Source: Clostridia bacterium (GTDB lineage Bacteria > Bacillota > Clostridia > Oscillospirales > Butyricicoccaceae). From it: DNA of 6,715 bases. Below the pieces are notes generated by a model. It searched no databases. It saw nothing but the letters and a program-made list of their open reading frames with translations, and had not been told where the DNA came from. This document shows positions 6,305 to 6,715 of the stretch, piece by piece; position 1 is the stretch's first letter, and the number at the start of each line of letters is the position of its first letter. The stretch lies in the NCBI GenBank assembly GCA_017556565.1, contig JAFYMQ010000154.1, positions 1 through 6,715 on the forward strand, read 5' to 3'. A program made the position numbers and the translations under genes.

Positions 6305-6715
6305 ATGAAAGACATCGTAGAAATTCGCTGGCACGGCCGTGGCGGTCAGGGCGCAAAGACCGCGTCACTGCTGCTGGCTGATGCCGCATTTAACACGGGT
6401 AAATATGTGCAGGGCTTCCCCGAGTACGGCCCCGAGCGTATGGGCGCACCCATCACCGCATACAACCGTATCAGCAGTGAGCGCAGCACCGTCCACTCCA
6501 ATATCTATTACCCCGACTTTGTCGTGGTTGTTGACGAGACCCTGCTGTCTGCCGTAGACGTTACCGCAGGTCTCAAGCCCGAGGGCGCCATCGTTATCAA
6601 CTCCGGCAAGACCCCTGATCAGCTCCGCCACCTGCTCAAAGGCTACACCGGCCGCGTCTGCACCATCGACGCAGGCAGAATATCCGAGGAAGAGCTGGGC
6701 AAAAACTTCCCCAAC
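6305..6715 (+). CDS. porG: Pyruvate (2-oxoacid):ferredoxin oxidoreductase gamma subunit, 3'-truncated
   Basis: The ATG at 6305 opens a frame of 137 codons that runs off the window end, so the C-terminal part is missing. An AAAGG ribosome site ends 9 bases before the ATG. The N-terminus, EIRWHGRGGQGAKTAS (residues 6-21), carries the GRGGQG glycine motif of the gamma domain. GKYVQGFPEYGPERMGAP (32-49) is characteristic of the gamma subunit of multi-subunit pyruvate:ferredoxin oxidoreductases (PorG, also called PorC). The complex converts pyruvate and CoA to acetyl-CoA and CO2, reducing ferredoxin in the cytoplasm. In anaerobes with the four-subunit form, genes for the delta (4Fe-4S), alpha and beta (TPP) subunits usually follow; these would lie beyond the window. 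Related complexes use 2-oxoisovalerate or 2-oxoglutarate. Pyruvate is favoured by the motif match, but this fragment cannot exclude the others. Confidence -1.
   Translation, partial: MKDIVEIRWHGRGGQGAKTASLLLADAAFNTGKYVQGFPEYGPERMGAPITAYNRISSERSTVHSNIYYPDFVVVVDETLLSAVDVTAGLKPEGAIVINSGKTPDQLRHLLKGYTGRVCTIDAGRISEEELGKNFPN

Overview
The window looks like chromosome of an anaerobic Gram-positive gut-type Clostridia (Ruminococcaceae/Oscillospiraceae-like). The basis is moderate GC coding sequence with AT-rich intergenic DNA, Shine-Dalgarno sites of the GGAGG type, intrinsic terminators with U-tracts, a ferredoxin-dependent 2-oxoacid oxidoreductase gene, and a beta-helix surface protein with a C-terminal membrane anchor. 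The taxonomic placement is inference.

Layout from left to right: (1) the 3' part of a plus-strand gene for a right-handed beta-helix surface protein, ending in a transmembrane anchor (1-1233). (2) A strong hairpin terminator (1241-1281) in the gap between this gene and a converging minus-strand gene. (3) A minus-strand APC-family amino acid permease (1291-2685). (4) A short gap packing the permease promoter against the terminator of the next gene. (5) A minus-strand Na+/phosphate cotransporter with a C-terminal PhoU-like domain (2820-4580). (6) A 395-base AT-rich divergent region with promoters on both strands, a possible small membrane-protein ORF on the minus strand, and a tandem 9-base direct repeat. 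(7) Plus-strand sstT, a Na+/serine-threonine symporter (4976-6220). (8) An 84-base gap with an imperfect hairpin. (9) The 5' part of a pyruvate:ferredoxin oxidoreductase gamma subunit gene (6305 to the window end).

Functionally this is mostly a membrane-transport neighbourhood: two amino acid carriers and one phosphate carrier, next to the start of a pyruvate-oxidising complex. A plausible link is serine/threonine fermentation. Imported serine or threonine would be deaminated to pyruvate or 2-oxobutyrate, which the oxidoreductase would convert to acyl-CoA and reduced ferredoxin. The deaminase is not in the window, so this link is an inference from gene order. I saw no mobile element, CRISPR array, tRNA or rRNA. 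Apart from the small ORF and the sstT leader repeat, the content is conventional, and I found no convincing new biological system.
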